Source of the DNA: Verrucomicrobiota bacterium | Lineage (GTDB): Bacteria > Verrucomicrobiota > Verrucomicrobiia > Limisphaerales > J093 | DNA length: 64,000 nt | Assembly (NCBI GenBank): GCA_027493615.1 | Contig: JAOSKK010000008.1 | Span: 29,094-93,093, forward strand | Direction of reading: 5' to 3' | Part shown: positions 1 to 10,136 of the stretch, piece by piece | Position numbering within the stretch: position 1 is the stretch's first letter | Layout: each line of letters opens with the position of its first letter | Translations under genes and position numbers: made by a program | Notes under the pieces: generated by a model | What the model was told of the DNA's origin: nothing | The model's database searches: none | Seen by the model: only the letters and a program-made list of their open reading frames with translations

Positions 1-1983
1 CTCGAACGCCGCCAGGTGCAGGGGGTCGAGCTGATCTACCGCCTGCAAGGCAATGAGCCGGAGGCCACCAGCCGGGTGTGCTTCGACTTTGACCAACTCG
101 AGCTCCAGCGGGTTGAGTCCGACCCTTTCCTGGGCTGGTCGGTCGCCCCGGGCCGGGTGGCTTACAACTCGTTGGGGTATGCGCCCGACGCCGCGAAGAC
201 CGCTCTGTTCGCGGGGGGCGTGGGACGGCTCGCGGTGCTCGACGAGGCGGGCGTCGTGGTGCTCGAGCCACCCGTGGAACGGCTTCGCACCGCCTTGGGC
301 GAGTTTGGGCGGATCGACTTCTCCGCGCTGCGTCGCCCGGGGCTTTACCGATTGCGGGGCGACGACCTGACGACGCCGTTGTTCGCGGTCGAGGCTGATC
401 CCTGGCGGGAGACGCGCTGGGCCGTGTTGAACTCGTTTTTCTGCCAGCGCTGCGGCTTCACCGTGCCGGGCATCCATGGCGTCTGCCATCGGGATTGGCA
501 GGTCCAGCGGGGGGAGCGGCGGATCGTGATCAACGGCGGGTGGCATGATGCGGGCGATCTGTCCCAGGGCCTGGTGAACACGGCCGAAGCGGCGTGGGCC
601 ATGCTCCGCCTGGCCGAAGTCGAGGCGGACCGCGAACCGCGGCTGCACGACCGGTTGTTGGCCGAGGCCCGCTGGGGCACCGAATGGCTGCTGAAAACCC
701 GGTTCGGGGACGGCACCCGCGTGACCTGGGCCACCATGGACTTCTGGACCGACGGCATCCTGGGCACACCCGATGATGTGGTGGTCGAGGCGCAATCCGC
801 TCCCTTCGACAACTTCCTGGCGGCGGCGACCGAGGCCCTTGCCGCGCGGCTTTGGCGATCTCACGACCCGGTGTGGGCGGACTACAGCCTCCGGTGCGCC
901 GAACAGGACTGGGCCTTCGCCCTCGAACGGGTAAGCGAGCCGGAGGTCGAGGTTGCCAGCGCCGGGGTGCAGGCGGGGGTCGAGTTGTTCCGCACCACAG
1001 GCCGGACGGAGTTTGCCGAGCGGGCCGTTGCGCTCGCTGATGGGTTGCTCGCGTCGCAGGAACGCCGGGTCCGGCGCGAGTGGGCGTTGCCGTTGACCGG
1101 CTTCTTTTATCGCTCCCCCCGGCGGGAGGCGCCCCTGCATTACAGTCATCGGAGTCACGAACAGGCCCCCGTCGTGGCGCTGGCCGATCTCTGCCGCTTG
1201 CTGCCGGACCATCCGAAGTGGATCGAGTGGTACGCGGCCGTGGCCTTGTATGGCGAGTACCTGCGGATGGCGGCGGAGGTCACGGCGCCCTACCGCATGC
1301 TGCCCGCGGGGATCTGGCGCGCCGATCGCGGGGCCGATTGGGAACGCGCCCAAGCCCGACAAGGGTTGCGTCTGGACGACCAGCATTACCTGCGCCGGTT
1401 CCCTTGCTGGCCGGATTTCCGGGGCAACCTGGGGGTGCAGCTTTCCCAGGCCAAGGCGCTGTCAACGGCCGCTCGACTGCGACGCGACCGGGGCCTGCGC
1501 GAACTGGCGGAGGAGCAGTTGCACTGGACGCTGGGGAGAAATCCGTTTGCCCAAAGTCTGATGTACGGCGTGGGGCAGGATTATGCACCGCAGTACACGG
1601 CGATGAGTGGGGATATGGTCGGGACGCTGCCCGTCGGCCTTCAATCGCGGGGCGATGACGACGAGCCATACTGGCCCATGGCCAATTGCTACAACTACGC
1701 GGAGGTATGGGTCCATCCCGGGAGTCGGTGGCTGGCGATTCTGGCCGACGTGGCTGGGGAGGAGATGCAGTTGAGGGGAGACCTCCGGTTGCAGGCGAGC
1801 GCGCTGGGCCAAGGCGAGGTGGAGGTGGAAGTGACGTCGAGTGAGGCGCGGGAACAGCGGGTTGCGTTGCGGGCGTTCAACCTTTCGCTGCCGGGAGAAG
1901 GAGAGGCAGTGGTGTTGCCGCCGGGCAAAGAGATGAGCTGGCGGGTGCGAGCGAAGGTGAAGGACCCGCGGGGCCCTGGCTGA
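1..1983 (+). CDS. Glycoside hydrolase family 9 (cellulase-like), 5' end missing
   Basis: This is an endoglucanase or cellodextrinase-type GH9 enzyme, hydrolysing beta-1,4-glucans by inversion. The frame is open from base 1 with no convincing start or signal peptide, so the true N-terminus lies upstream; GTG at 16 is only the first possible start seen. An N-terminal Ig-like cellulase domain (around AYNSLGYAPDAAKTALF) precedes the catalytic (alpha/alpha)6 barrel. The family motif GGWHDAGD, with the catalytic aspartates, lies near residue 174. The C-terminal GRNPF and NYAEVWVHPGSRWL segments carry the expected acid/base glutamate. The last 60 residues look like a short beta-rich tail. The gene is unbroken, unlike most long genes here. 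A ROK kinase and a GH5-like gene lie nearby, which fits glycan use. The family is clear; the exact substrate is not. Confidence 0.85.
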   Translation, partial: LERRQVQGVELIYRLQGNEPEATSRVCFDFDQLELQRVESDPFLGWSVAPGRVAYNSLGYAPDAAKTALFAGGVGRLAVLDEAGVVVLEPPVERLRTALGEFGRIDFSALRRPGLYRLRGDDLTTPLFAVEADPWRETRWAVLNSFFCQRCGFTVPGIHGVCHRDWQVQRGERRIVINGGWHDAGDLSQGLVNTAEAAWAMLRLAEVEADREPRLHDRLLAEARWGTEWLLKTRFGDGTRVTWATMDFWTDGILGTPDDVVVEAQSAPFDNFLAAATEALAARLWRSHDPVWADYSLRCAEQDWAFALERVSEPEVEVASAGVQAGVELFRTTGRTEFAERAVALADGLLASQERRVRREWALPLTGFFYRSPRREAPLHYSHRSHEQAPVVALADLCRLLPDHPKWIEWYAAVALYGEYLRMAAEVTAPYRMLPAGIWRADRGADWERAQARQGLRLDDQHYLRRFPCWPDFRGNLGVQLSQAKALSTAARLRRDRGLRELAEEQLHWTLGRNPFAQSLMYGVGQDYAPQYTAMSGDMVGTLPVGLQSRGDDDEPYWPMANCYNYAEVWVHPGSRWLAILADVAGEEMQLRGDLRLQASALGQGEVEVEVTSSEAREQRVALRAFNLSLPGEGEAVVLPPGKEMSWRVRAKVKDPRGPG

Positions 1984-2081
1984 TTGTGGCGTTCCCGGCG
2001 GGTCAGCCGGGACAGGCGCGAGAGGTGATGGGCGGCCTTCCGGAGCGATGAGAGGGAGGCTGAGTCTCGTGACCTCGACTC

Positions 2082-2933
2082 CTACGGGAGAGAGGGAGAG
2101 GGGGAGGAAGGGGGACGGGGGCCGAGGAGGAGGATCTCGTGGCGATGTTCCATCTGGCGGGTCGTGAACAACTTCCGCCCCTCGATCTGCCAGTCCAACC
2201 GTCGCATGTACCAGAGGCCGTCAGGCGTCCGCTCCTTCTCGAGCGCGACTTCGCACCGTTTGAGGGCGCCCACCAGCCCGCCGACGACACGGATCGGTGT
2301 GGTCAGCCGGAACGTGGCTTTGACCAATGCCGCCTCGGCGCGATCGATCCAGAGGCGGCCGGCGGTCTGGCCGAGGAACCGCTCGGGAAGCGAACGCGGG
2401 GGCGGGGCCTGCTCGGCCGGTTCGAAGTCCAGGACCCACACAGGCCGCCCGGCACAGATCTCGGCGCCCACATAGTGGAAGCGGAAACGTTCCAGCACCG
2501 CGGCGTCCACGTGGAAGTCGTGGCGTTCGTAAGGCCGCTTGGCTGGATGGGCGTCGGGTTCCGCGGACTCAGCGAGGCTGGCGTCCGCGCCGGCCGGGCC
2601 CGGGTTCGGTGCTGGCGGGTGGGCGCGGGTGCGTTCGGTCCGTTTGCGGAGCTGGCCGCTTGTGTCGCGGGTCTCGGTCACCTGGAGGTCAAGGTAGGCG
2701 TAGCGGGCTTTGAACTGCGCCTCGGTTTCCGCATCCCGGGCGGCAAGTTCGACCGCGCGCAGCACGAGTTGGTGGAGGTCGGGCGGGGCGGCGTCGGCGT
2801 GGTCGGCGTGCGTGCTAAGGACGGGCGCCGCTCCGTTCCAGGCGGTCAAAGCCAGGGTGAGGGCGAGGAAGCGAAGGGGCGGAGGGAAGTGCCGGCGTGA
2901 TTTCACAGACGGCCAACGCGTGGGTGCGGTCAT
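2082..2933 (-). CDS. Secreted protein of unknown function, possibly LolA-like fold
   Basis: A 283-residue protein with an N-terminal basic stretch and hydrophobic core (FLALTLALTAWNGAA) that reads as a signal peptide. The mature part is rich in charged residues, with a proline/alanine-rich linker near residues 105-140. The C-terminal half holds alternating hydrophobic strands (FRFHYVGAEICAGRPVWVLDF, then WIDRAEAALVKATFRL), a pattern seen in periplasmic outer-membrane-lipoprotein-sorting-like proteins of Verrucomicrobiota and Acidobacteriota. That fold guess is inference. A GTG 27 bases inside (2906) is an alternative start directly before the signal peptide. It is convergent with GH9 and sits downstream of the ROK gene on the same strand. 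Confidence 0.55.
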   Translation of the reverse strand: MTAPTRWPSVKSRRHFPPPLRFLALTLALTAWNGAAPVLSTHADHADAAPPDLHQLVLRAVELAARDAETEAQFKARYAYLDLQVTETRDTSGQLRKRTERTRAHPPAPNPGPAGADASLAESAEPDAHPAKRPYERHDFHVDAAVLERFRFHYVGAEICAGRPVWVLDFEPAEQAPPPRSLPERFLGQTAGRLWIDRAEAALVKATFRLTTPIRVVGGLVGALKRCEVALEKERTPDGLWYMRRLDWQIEGRKLFTTRQMEHRHEILLLGPRPPSSPSPSLP

Positions 2934-2990
2934 GGCTCAAGGTGTCCTGGCAGTCTTGCACTGAACCCGCCGTTCCGGGGAACAGCCGGG

Positions 2991-3884
2991 CTAGCTGCTG
3001 CTGCAGAGCACATGGTAGGCGGCTCCGAAAGCGCCGGCAAACTCGCCCATCTGGGCCGGCACCACCCGGACGCGATGGCCCCCCGGACGCCACTCGAGGG
3101 TCTCGAGCCGTTGTTCGAGCGGTTGGAACAAGGCGTCGCCGGCGCGGGTGATGCCGCCGCCGAGGATGACGACTTCGGGGTCAAGAATGTTGATGAAGGA
3201 AGCGATGGCGCAGGCAAGGGCCTGGACGGACTTGAGCCAGAACTCGCGCGCAAACGGATCGCCCGTCTGGAAGGCATCGATCAACGCGTGCGTGGTGAGA
3301 AACCGACCCTGCGTGCGGGCCGCGATGCTGTAGTTGCCGATGGCCCATTCGAGGCTGCCCGGGGTGTTGCAGATGTCGGGCGGGCCCGCCTGGTCCAGCA
3401 CCAGGTGACCCAGATGGCCGGCCCGGCCGATGGCGCCGCGGAGGAGGTGCCCGTCGACCATGGCGGCACCGCCCACGCCGGTGCCGAGTGTGAGCAGGAT
3501 GACGTTCCGCGCGCCTTTGGCCGCGCCTTGCCAGACCTCGCCCATCAGGGCGGAGTGCGCGTCGTTGAGGACGCGGACCGGCTTTTCGGCGTGGAGGTAG
3601 TTGGTCCAATCCAGGTCCTCGATCCCGGGCAGGCGATTGGGCAGGAACGCGATGGCGCGGGCGCTGGGCGAGGCCAGGCCGGGGGCCGACAAGCCGATGA
3701 GGTCCGGCGGTTGGCCCCGGGCGGCGACGGTCCGGTCCAGGACGCCCAGGATGGTCTCCGCGAAATGCATGGGCCGGTCGGGGTCAAAAGGCTCATGGCA
3801 ACGGAGCAGCGCTTCGCCGTCACGCGTGGTGGCGACGGCTTTGACGCTTGAGCCGCCCAGGTCAATGCCGAGGAGGTAGTTCAT
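2991..3884 (-). CDS. ROK family sugar kinase or regulator-like protein
   Basis: A 297-residue ROK protein, probably phosphorylating glucose or a related hexose with ATP in the cytoplasm. Visible motifs are the phosphate-binding LGIDLGGSSVKA at the N-terminus, the RVLNDAHSALMGE segment, and the second phosphate loop LTLGTGVGGAAMVDG. There is no N-terminal helix-turn-helix, so it is a kinase-type rather than repressor-type ROK member. The usual zinc-binding CxCGxxGCxE signature is missing: after GRAGHLGHL the protein has DQAGPPDICNTPGSLE, keeping only one cysteine. Activity may be retained, as some ROK members lack zinc, but this is a real departure. Start ATG at 3884. The gene is unbroken. Confidence 0.8.
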   Translation of the reverse strand: MNYLLGIDLGGSSVKAVATTRDGEALLRCHEPFDPDRPMHFAETILGVLDRTVAARGQPPDLIGLSAPGLASPSARAIAFLPNRLPGIEDLDWTNYLHAEKPVRVLNDAHSALMGEVWQGAAKGARNVILLTLGTGVGGAAMVDGHLLRGAIGRAGHLGHLVLDQAGPPDICNTPGSLEWAIGNYSIAARTQGRFLTTHALIDAFQTGDPFAREFWLKSVQALACAIASFINILDPEVVILGGGITRAGDALFQPLEQRLETLEWRPGGHRVRVVPAQMGEFAGAFGAAYHVLCSSS

Positions 3885-3949
3885 GGTTGGAGGTTGAGGT
3901 CAGGGGGAGCGGCCTGTTCCATCCGGACCTGCTCGGCGGCCATGAGCCT

Positions 3950-4070
3950 GAAAGCGCCGGTAAACCGGACGCACTCCAGACGCTTCGCGCGGAACGGACG
4001 GGCGACGCACATCGCGAAGCGTCTGGAGTGCGGGGGTTCACCCCCGCTTTTCGTGCTCGGTTCATGGGAG
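3950..4070. repeat. REP/MITE-like inverted repeat, single copy of the 47.5-kb family
   Basis: Perfect 19-base inverted arms lie at 3971-3989 and 4013-4031, around the sequence GCACTCCAGACGCTTCGCG. The flanks (CGCCGGTAAACCGGAC on one side, GGGGGTTCACCCCCGCTTTT on the other) also occur, in opposite orientation, in the three tandem units at 47491-47985. Its translation gives only a spurious peptide. It is probably a dispersed non-coding element of this lineage. Confidence 0.75.
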
Positions 4071-4189
4071 GGAGTGGGGGGAGGAGGGCCGGGTGGATAG
4101 AGGTAGGCGCCGACGTGACGAGGCGAGGTGATGTTGCGCCGGTTTCCCAACGCCACCTCACGTCGGCGCCTGCAGCGGGTCTGGGATGC

Positions 4190-4282
4190 CCGGGTTCGGC
4201 GTGGCTGGCGCCGTGCTCCGGGGAGCCCGAGGCCACTGGTGCCGCCCACCATCACGATGGTTGTTCCCGCAAGCCGCCGCAT
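4190..4282 (-). pseudogene. Possible short-chain dehydrogenase N-terminal scrap
   Basis: From ATG at 4282 the minus strand reads LAGTTIVMVGGTSGLGL, which looks like the first beta strand and glycine-rich nucleotide loop of a short-chain dehydrogenase (usual motif TGxxxGxG). After about 20 residues the similarity ends in arginine-rich low-complexity sequence that leads into the inverted repeat. There is no downstream catalytic YxxxK. It may be a truncated gene or a chance match. Confidence 0.3.
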
Positions 4283-4540
4283 GGGTGCCGAGTTTGGACG
4301 CGGGAGTCTGCCCTTGGCCGGGGCGGCTCTGCAAGCCAGGAACCCTCATTCGGAACGGTGGGCTGGCTGATGCAGTACCCCGGGCCTCTTGCCGGCGGCT
4401 GCCGGGTCTGCCTCCATGGGGCGGTGTGCGGGAAGACACAGCATCCGGGGGAGCGACTTGCGCCTCCGCGACCCGGTCCGGAATCCGCAGACTGCGGAGC
4501 GCAGGCGGGACGCCTGCACCACAAGGTTCGCGGAGGGCGT

Positions 4541-5482
4541 TTGAAGCCGGCTGCGCTGACGCTGGTCCTGGCGTTGGTGGTGGCGAGCGGTTGTGCACCC
4601 AGCCGGATGCTGGCGCGCGCGATCGTGAAGGCGCCGAACACGTATCCGGACTGGTTGCGGGTCACGTGTGTGGCGCCGGGGATTACCAGGCCCGGATCCG
4701 CACGAGCCCGATGCGAGGAGGTCGCCGGCCGGGGCTGACTTTTTCGCTGCGCGCGAAGCTGCCGCCGCGGCCGACCGCTGCGACCGACGCACCGCGGGGG
4801 ACGGTTTTCCTGCTGCACGGGCACGGGGTGGACTCGTTCAGTCTCTGGCCCTGGGCTGTGGTGTTGGCCGAGGCGGGGGTATCAGGCCGTGTTGGTGGAT
4901 CTGCGGGGGCACGGCGATTCCACCGGGAAACGGGTGTATTTCGGGGCGGTCGAGGCAGAGGACTTGCGGCAGGTACTCGACGACTTGATGGCGCAGGGCA
5001 AGGTGGGGGGACCGGTGGCGGCGATGGGGGAATCGCTGGGCGGCGTGCTGGCCCTGCGGTGGGGAGCCGTGGATCCGCGCGTACAGGCTGTGGTGGCCCT
5101 GGCGCCTTACGCCGAGCTGGCCACGGCCATTCTGGCCATCCGCGACGAGTACGCACGCTGGCTGCCCCGCGGCCTGGTGCAGGCGGCGGCCCGGCGATTG
5201 CCCGAGGTACTGGCGGTGCCGGCGGCGGGCCTTGACACCGAGCCTTTCGTCACGCGGTCGATCACGCCCACGTTGCTCGTCGCGGCCGGCCATGATCCGA
5301 TTGCCTCGCCGCCGACGGTCGGGCGGTTGGCGCGGCTCTGTGCGGGGCCGGTCAAGTACCTCGTGGTGGAGACAGCCCGCCACGAGACGCTGCCGTATTA
5401 CCTGGATGAACTGCGGGAGCCGGTGCTGGGCTGGCTCGAGGCGTACGCGGGTGCCCGGTCGGATTACTTCTCGAGCAGATAA
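4541..5482 (+). CDS. Alpha/beta-hydrolase lipoprotein (two compensating frameshifts)
   Basis: A lipoprotein of the serine-hydrolase fold, probably an envelope esterase or lipase. TTG at 4541 follows GGAGG and opens a signal peptide ending in the lipobox VASGC. The body holds the oxyanion segment FLLHGHGVDSFSLW, the strand VLVDLRGHGDSTG, the nucleophile elbow GESLGG, the acid region LLVAAGHDP, and a late histidine in ETARHETLP. Reading it needs one missing G near 4678-4681 and one extra G near 4876-4881; the two shifts cancel, so frame is regained before the stop. A conventional gene call would keep only 4889-5482. The 3' end overlaps the convergent GH5-like gene by 19 bases. Confidence 0.7.
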
Positions 5483-8159
5483 TAGGGCGTATCGCGTCCC
5501 AGGGTGAGGCGAGTGGCCGGGCCCGGGGCACCGGCAGTTCGATAGCCGTTGAAGTCGAGGGGCGTGACGGTGAGGGAGGCAGCATCGGCACGTTTGAGGG
5601 CCACGGTGCCGGCGAACTCTTTCACGAGCAAGGGGGAGCTGCCGCGGTGCGTGAGCGTCCGTTTGCCCGTGGGCGCATCCGTGGCCCACTGGTAGGGACG
5701 TTCCTCGCTGGCGACCTGCAGCAAGAGGCGGTCGGAACGGGCGATGGGCTTGCCATCCAAGGCCACCAGGAGGATCGCGCCGTAATCGAGCGGAGACTCG
5801 AAGGTGATGTCGTTCAGTTCCACCCGACCCAGCGCACCGAGGAAGCCCGTGACACCCTGGGCGGCCGGGGCGTTGATGGTGAGTCGGCCGAGTTGCCAAT
5901 TCCACTCGAGCTCGCCGGTGTGGCTGCGGACCCTTCCGGCCTTCCGGTCGATGAACGGTGAGAGGTCGGTGGCCCGTGAACGTGGTGGGTCGGCCGTCAC
6001 GAAGTCCACGCCCACCCGGCCGACGAGGAAGGCGAGCGGATCGGAAGGCGTTGACGTTGGTGAGCGTGCCGCCCGGGGGCACGGCGTCGCCGCGGAGTTG
6101 GTCGAAGTTCTGCGGGGCGGGCAGGGGGTCCCGGCGAGCGCGTAGAGGTCGTTGACGGCGAGTTCGAGATCGACCACGCGGGGGCTGGTGCTTACCAGGC
6201 CTTGCCGGTAGAGCAAGGCGGCGCCGGGGAACTGGCCGAAGACGACCGGGGTCTGGATCGAGAACTTGCCCGGGAGTCCATCCCAGGAGGAGGAAGCGGC
6301 GGCAAACCAGCCGATGGCGTCGGTGCCCTGGAGGGCGGCATAAGCCGCACCCACGAGGACCATGTCGGCGCGATAACGGTTGGGGAGCGGCCAGTTGACC
6401 TCACTGATCATGGAGGGTTGGCGCTGATAGATGAGGTCGAAGAACGGGTTCTCGAAGTCGTCGCCGGGACCGTCGGGCTTTCGGAAACGGAGGGCGCTGC
6501 GGTCGTCGTAGGTCTGGTTGGGCTCGAGATTCCAGGCGGCATTCGGCCCGTCATGCGGACCGCCGAAGTAGCCGTGGCGGTCGAAGAAGTCGGCGATGGA
6601 GTTGGCGTACTTGTCGAGGGGATCGAGGTACTGCGGGGAGGCGGTTTTCCAGTTTGAGGCATAGACCAGGCCGCGGAAACCCAGCTCCTGCTTGAGGTAG
6701 GCGTAGGTGGCCCGGTGGAAGTCGAGCATCAGCTCGGTGAGGAAGCGGGCGGTGTCCTGGTCCCGGGGCCGGCGTTCGTTGACGAGGGTCCACAGGCCGC
6801 GGAAACCCACGCGGCCGGATGCGAAGTCGTCGTGGGGCGAGCTCACGCCCTGCCAGGGTCCGGCCTGGATCTGGGCGAGCGTCTGGCCCGGGTACCGGGC
6901 AAGGAGCCAGCGGGCGAACTGCTGTTCGAGGAGCGCGCGCTGTGGTTCGGGGAGATGGCTCTTGCCGCCGGCGTCGGGGTTGAAGGTCCAGAAGAGGGTC
7001 GAGTCTTCGTTGTACATCTCGGCGAAGGCGACGGCGGGTTCGTCCTTGAGGGGCAGGCCGGTGTGGGGATTCGGGGTGGTGAGGAGGTAACGCCACCACT
7101 CGCGGTAAAGCTGCTGGAAGCCGGGATGGAAGTAGAGCAGCGCGAACGGGTGTTGGCCGCCGGTGTAGCCAGGGAACGCGGCGTTCTCGGGGCCGAGCCG
7201 GACCCAAAGCGGGAAGTAGATGCTCAGGCTGGTGTAGATGCCCTGGCGTTTGAGCACCTGGATGAAGGCGTGAAGCTGGGCCACACGATTCGTATCGATG
7301 CGGCCGAAGTCCCGTCCGCTCCCCGCGTAGATCGGTCCATGAACGCGGACGAGGTTGACGCCCCGTTTGGCGACGGTGCGGGCGAAGCGGTCCAGTTCGT
7401 CCGGGGCGGACCCGACGAAGTCCATGCCCACGTTCACTCCCCAGAACCGCACGGGTTGGCCCGTCCGCTCATGGACGAAGTCCTCGCCGCGGGTGCGGAT
7501 GAAGCCGTGTTCGCCGGCCTCCTCTTCGTTCAGGCGCCGGAGATCCATCGGGCTGGGGGCGAACGGATCCGGGTCGGGCTGGAAGGCGAACCAGCCGGGC
7601 TCGTGGATCGCGAGCTTCTCGCCGGGCTTGAGTTTGCCGCGAGGGGTGAACGGGTCGCGGGTGAGGAGGAAGCAATCGTAGGCGGTGGTGCGGGATTCGC
7701 CCGCGAGCACTTCGAGGCGGAAGACGGCGGGGCCGGGTGCGAGGGTCACGCTGCCGACGTTCGCCCAGCCGACCCGCCGGCCGGGGTTGTTTCCGAGCAG
7801 GACCAGTTCGGTGAGGGAGGCCTGGCGGGATTCGTTCCAGGGCGCATCGGCGCCGACGCGCCAGCGGAAGTCCTGGGGATTCCAGAACTTTCGCACCCAG
7901 AAGTGGTAGGTGCCGGCGGCGGGGATGATGAGTTCGCGTTGCACGCTGCCGCCGGGCGGAAGCCAGAGCATGGCGTGGGCGGAGAGTTCCGGGCCGGCTT
8001 CGCCCCCTGGGTCTCGGCCTCGAACCAAACCCAGCCCGGTTCCGTCGCCGGGGGCGCGGGTTCAGTGGCGAGGAGGAGGCACGGGGCAAGGGCGCTCGCC
8101 AGGGCGGTGACGACACGGGAGGAGCAGGGCGGCGACGCGAAGTGCAGCAGGCAAAGCAT
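5464..8159 (-). CDS. GH5-like secreted glycoside hydrolase (frameshifted)
   Basis: A secreted TIM-barrel glycosidase of about 900 residues. Start ATG at 8159 gives a signal peptide (VVTALASALAPCLLLA). One missing G near 8005 shifts the frame, so the unbroken part is 5464-8028. The N-terminal 150 residues resemble a beta-sandwich carbohydrate-binding region. The catalytic barrel begins near VRFWGVNVGMDF. FAEMYNEDS has the Asn-Glu expected for the acid/base, and MISEVNWPLPN a candidate nucleophile glutamate. Two compensating indels near 6120-6130 and 6045 garble about 28 residues between the barrel and the C-terminal beta domain. Substrate is not determined; GH5 or a related clan-A family is the best fit. 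Confidence 0.65.
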
Positions 8160-8320
8160 GGCGAGAGATTAGCAGGCGCAGTGCCGGGTGTCAGGGGCCT
8201 GGGCACGGATGGCTCCGCAGCGACATCCGGGAGCCAGCGTAAGGCATTCACTGATTGTTCGCTGCTGCGGGAGTGTGGTCTCATGCAATGTGGCGTTCGT
8301 GCCAAGGAGAACTGTCTGCC

Positions 8321-9937
8321 ATGTCAAACCTACCCCCTCCCGAAAACGTCGCGCTCCCTGCGGGCCACCTCCACCAAGGAACGCACAAACCAACGACCCC
8401 TCGTCGCCGGTGGTGGCTGGGGGTTCTCGGTGGCCTGGCGATCCTGGCCGGTATGCTGGTGATTGAGCACTTCCGCGGGGAAGCCAACCTGCGGGCCTGG
8501 CGCGAGGCCATGCGTGCCAAGGGGGAGCCGCTGCCCGTGGCGGAGCTGTTGCCCCCGCTGCCGCCGGGCCGGACGCCGCTCCCGCGGTCCGCCATCGTCA
8601 AGCTGCTTCGGTTGGAGGACCTGCAACCCCTCGCCGACGCCTCCTACGGACCAGGGTTTCTCTACCTGGCTCCGGGGCAGGTGCGGTCGGTTTGGGCTGA
8701 ACCCGACGCTGAACCGACTCCGTGGGGGACGAACACATGGAAGCACTTGGAGGCGGTCCTGGCCCAGGTCTCCGAACCCCTCGGCGCCCTGCGGGAACAC
8801 CTCGCCAAGCGGACCTGGACCGTGGCGATGGAGAATCCCTCCAAGTCCGAGCTCCCCACCTCGATGACTTTCAGTCTGATCTCGGCTTCCATTGCCCTGC
8901 GCGGGGCCGTCCAAGTGGAACTGCACCGCCAGCGGCTGGATGCCGCGCTGGAACATCTGTTGGCCTTGCTGGCCCTTCCGGAAGACGGGCTCGCCGGGCG
9001 GCAGAGCGTTGGCCACGTCGGCTTCCTGGCAATGCACCAAATCGCGATTCCCGCCACCTGGCAGGCCCTGCAGGCGACCGGCTGGACGGACGCCCCCTTG
9101 GCCGCGCTGCAAACTGCCTGGGAGCGCAAGTGGTTCCTCGAGGAGACCGCCCTCGGCCTGGCGGCCGAGCGGGCCAGCACAGGTGCCGCGACGTTTGACA
9201 AGCTGCGCGAAGACCTGGGTACGGCGCTCCGAAACGCCCCGCACTTGATCCTTCATCGGAGTATGGCGGTCCCGTCAGTTGGTGCGCCCTCGACCCCGGA
9301 TCAGGGACGGTGGCAACGTCTTGGCAGCCGCGCCGTCGAGCTGGCGGTCTTTCCGGCGGGGATTGCCTGGCGCGTTGCCTGGTTGGACCAGGACGAGTTG
9401 CATTATTGCCGGAGCATGCAGGAGGCGATCGAGCGGGTGCGCTTGATTGCTGCGGAGCGTTCTGTCGCCGCCGCCAAGGCGTGGGCGAAGCGCGGCGCCC
9501 GGCCGGTTGCGCCTTTCCGGTCCGCTGCCCGGAGCCTGGGAGAATCCGGCGCCGCCCTCGACCGGGTGCGTTATTGCGCTTCGCAGGCCCTGTTGCCCAA
9601 GCTCGAATCGCTCGTGGCCGCGGCCTGTGAGCTGGAAACCCTGCGGTCGATGGTCGTGGCAGCGGTGGCATTGAAGCGCCATGAACTGCGCCACGGCGGG
9701 TTGCCTGCGGACCTCGCCGCGCTGGTGCCGGAGTTCCTCGCGGCGGTTCCGGTGGACTACCAGGACGGGAAGCCGATTCGCTATCACGCGCGGGCAGACG
9801 GAACGTATCTCCTCTACTCGGTGGGCGATGACGGTCAGGATGACGGCGGCGTGGCGGCGGCGGCAGTGCCCTCCGGCGAACCGTCTACGCTCACGGGGGG
9901 TCGCGATTGGGTCTGGCCGGTGGCCACCGCGCGGTGA
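8321..9937 (+). CDS. Membrane-anchored protein of unknown function
   Basis: A 538-residue protein with one N-terminal membrane segment (WWLGVLGGLAILAGMLVI, about residues 27-44) after a proline-rich cytoplasmic lead, followed by a mostly alpha-helical body. The C-terminal 60 residues (HELRHGGLPADLAALVP, then LYSVGDDGQDDGG) match a tail common in Verrucomicrobiota and Planctomycetes proteins and recall the end of type II pseudopilins. ATG at 8321 is chosen over upstream in-frame starts because AAGGAGA lies 10 bases before it. The gene is divergent from the GH5-like gene and unbroken. Function unknown. Confidence 0.6.
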   Translation: MSNLPPPENVALPAGHLHQGTHKPTTPRRRWWLGVLGGLAILAGMLVIEHFRGEANLRAWREAMRAKGEPLPVAELLPPLPPGRTPLPRSAIVKLLRLEDLQPLADASYGPGFLYLAPGQVRSVWAEPDAEPTPWGTNTWKHLEAVLAQVSEPLGALREHLAKRTWTVAMENPSKSELPTSMTFSLISASIALRGAVQVELHRQRLDAALEHLLALLALPEDGLAGRQSVGHVGFLAMHQIAIPATWQALQATGWTDAPLAALQTAWERKWFLEETALGLAAERASTGAATFDKLREDLGTALRNAPHLILHRSMAVPSVGAPSTPDQGRWQRLGSRAVELAVFPAGIAWRVAWLDQDELHYCRSMQEAIERVRLIAAERSVAAAKAWAKRGARPVAPFRSAARSLGESGAALDRVRYCASQALLPKLESLVAAACELETLRSMVVAAVALKRHELRHGGLPADLAALVPEFLAAVPVDYQDGKPIRYHARADGTYLLYSVGDDGQDDGGVAAAAVPSGEPSTLTGGRDWVWPVATAR

Positions 9938-10136
9938 GGAACGAAATACGGCGCGGAACGACGGGGCACCGCGAAACACGCGAAAGGCAACGGATGGCCG
10001 CGCTCGCCCGGCGGTGGGCGGATCGCGAAGCGTTTGGAGTGCGGCGTCTTCCAGCACCGCTTTTCGTTGCGGCGCTGCGATCCCGCCTTGCTTTGCCCTT
10101 TGTCCTCCGCGGGACCGGCCCGCACGCTTTCGCGCG
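9938..10136. repeat. Intergenic repeat remnant
   Basis: The segment 10020-10075 contains a degenerate half of the same inverted-repeat family seen at 3971 and 47.5 kb (GCGAAGCGTTTGGAGTGCGG, followed by CACCGCTTTTCG). Around 9970-9990 there is also CGCGAAACACGCGAAAGG, a degenerate form of the CACGAAG-type repeat found intact at 43938-44015. No gene is visible. Confidence 0.45.

Larger units (their letters stand above)
3885..4540. other. Intergenic stretch with repeats and a gene scrap
   Basis: This 656-base stretch has no intact gene. It contains a long inverted-repeat element (3950-4070), a short minus-strand scrap resembling the start of a short-chain dehydrogenase (about 4190-4282), and a small perfect palindrome at 4501-4517 with 7-base arms and a 3-base loop, just upstream of the next gene. 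Overlapping frames here are uninterrupted only because of high GC. Confidence 0.6.

Noticed and set aside
6715..8172. 485-codon open frame on the plus strand
   Set aside because: Antisense to the GH5-like gene, no recognisable domain, Gly/Ala/Glu-rich composition typical of GC shadows.
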